This document shows, piece after piece, positions 14,211 to 14,538 of a stretch of 14,538 nucleotides of DNA (its first letter is position 1; every line of letters starts with the position of its first letter). The position numbers and the translations under genes are program-made. Source of the stretch: DASQTB01 sp035642095 (GTDB taxonomy: Bacteria; Actinomycetota; UBA4738; CALAEC01); assembly GCA_035642095.1 (NCBI GenBank), contig DASQTB010000132.1, forward strand, positions 1-14,538, given 5' to 3'. Below the pieces are notes generated by a model. The model saw only the letters and a program-made list of their open reading frames with translations, was not told where the DNA came from and made no database searches.

Positions 14211-14538
14211 TCGAGATCACGCTGAGCATCACCGTCGGCCGCTCCACCGCCGCGGTGTGGCCCTACCTGGTCGACTGGGAACGGCTCGACCGCTGGATGG
14301 AGGAGATCTCCGACGTCCGGGTATCGACACCCCACCGGGAGGGCATCGGGGTGGAAGCCGAGGCGACCGTTCGGATCGCCGGCATCTCGACCCGCGACCG
14401 GATCCGGGTTACCCGATGGGACCCGCCCCACGTCCTCGAGATCGCCCATCTGGGGTGGGTCCGGGGACGAGGCCTCATGGAGCTGTTCCCCCAAGCGGAG
14501 CAGAGCTCCCGACTCCGTTGGACCGAGACGCTGATCCC
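14198..14538 (+). CDS. SRPBCC/polyketide cyclase-like protein, 3' end beyond window
   Basis: An open frame from GTG at 14198 runs off the right edge (113 codons seen). It begins VPAPVEITLSITVGRSTAAV and continues WPYLVDWERLDRWMEEI, the early strand and helix pattern of SRPBCC ligand-binding folds. The later segment DRIRVTRWDPPHVLEI fits the beta-sheet of the same fold. The start is chosen because it places the first strand at the N-terminus as in the family; GGGGG 8 nt upstream is a weak ribosome binding site. It is divergent from pheS with 28 bp between start codons. Ligand and role are unknown. It differs clearly in sequence from the SRPBCC gene at 9627-10007. Confidence 0.7.
   Translation, partial: MPAPVEITLSITVGRSTAAVWPYLVDWERLDRWMEEISDVRVSTPHREGIGVEAEATVRIAGISTRDRIRVTRWDPPHVLEIAHLGWVRGRGLMELFPQAEQSSRLRWTETLI

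Overview
The window is about 14.5 kb of very GC-rich DNA from what looks like an uncultured actinomycete (Actinomycetota). Three things point there. The 5' end of a 16S rRNA gene reads like a high-GC Gram-positive sequence. It is preceded by the conserved actinobacterial 16S leader block around TTGAGAACT. The gene order pheS-pheT, argF, mpg, tyrS is a compacted version of the order in actinobacteria such as Mycobacterium tuberculosis. The sequence alone does not place it below phylum. Most genes are housekeeping; the interest lies in how they are arranged and controlled.

Layout, left to right. (1) 1-786: the first ~375 nt of a 16S rRNA gene on the minus strand, with a ~330-nt upstream region. 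That region holds a good sigma-70-type promoter, a hairpin-rich stretch, a textbook intrinsic terminator and a boxA-like block, all pointing toward 16S. (2) 787-2761, minus: a CPBP-family membrane protease and tyrS. (3) 2820-5072, plus: a bifunctional penicillin-binding protein with a lipobox-like N-terminus and one PASTA domain, divergent from tyrS. (4) 5073-10007, minus: a tight six-gene run read as SRPBCC protein, ArsR-type repressor, argF, PanE-family reductase, polX, mpg. Gaps are 26 bp or less and two junctions are 4-bp ATGA overlaps. (5) 10103-10735, plus: a single clpP, divergent from the six-gene run. (6) 10732-14169, minus: pheT and pheS. (7) 14198-end, plus: a second SRPBCC-family gene cut off by the window edge.

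The clearest regulatory signal is in the 95-bp region between the SRPBCC/arsR genes and clpP. Two copies of GCAACC-N4-GGTTGC sit 45 bp apart, almost symmetrically placed on two overlapping, opposite-facing promoters. This suggests that the ArsR-type repressor controls itself, clpP, and possibly the downstream argF, reductase, polX and mpg genes. Several genes (tyrS, pheS, argF, and less clearly the PBP) lack a good Shine-Dalgarno sequence and have a TAnnnT hexamer 6-12 nt before the start codon, which suggests leaderless or nearly leaderless mRNAs. Convergent genes are packed to the limit: the PBP and mpg stop codons abut, and clpP and pheT share a CTAG. Apart from the rRNA upstream region, no stretch over 300 bp lacks a gene. 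I see no tRNA gene, CRISPR array, insertion sequence or prophage gene.
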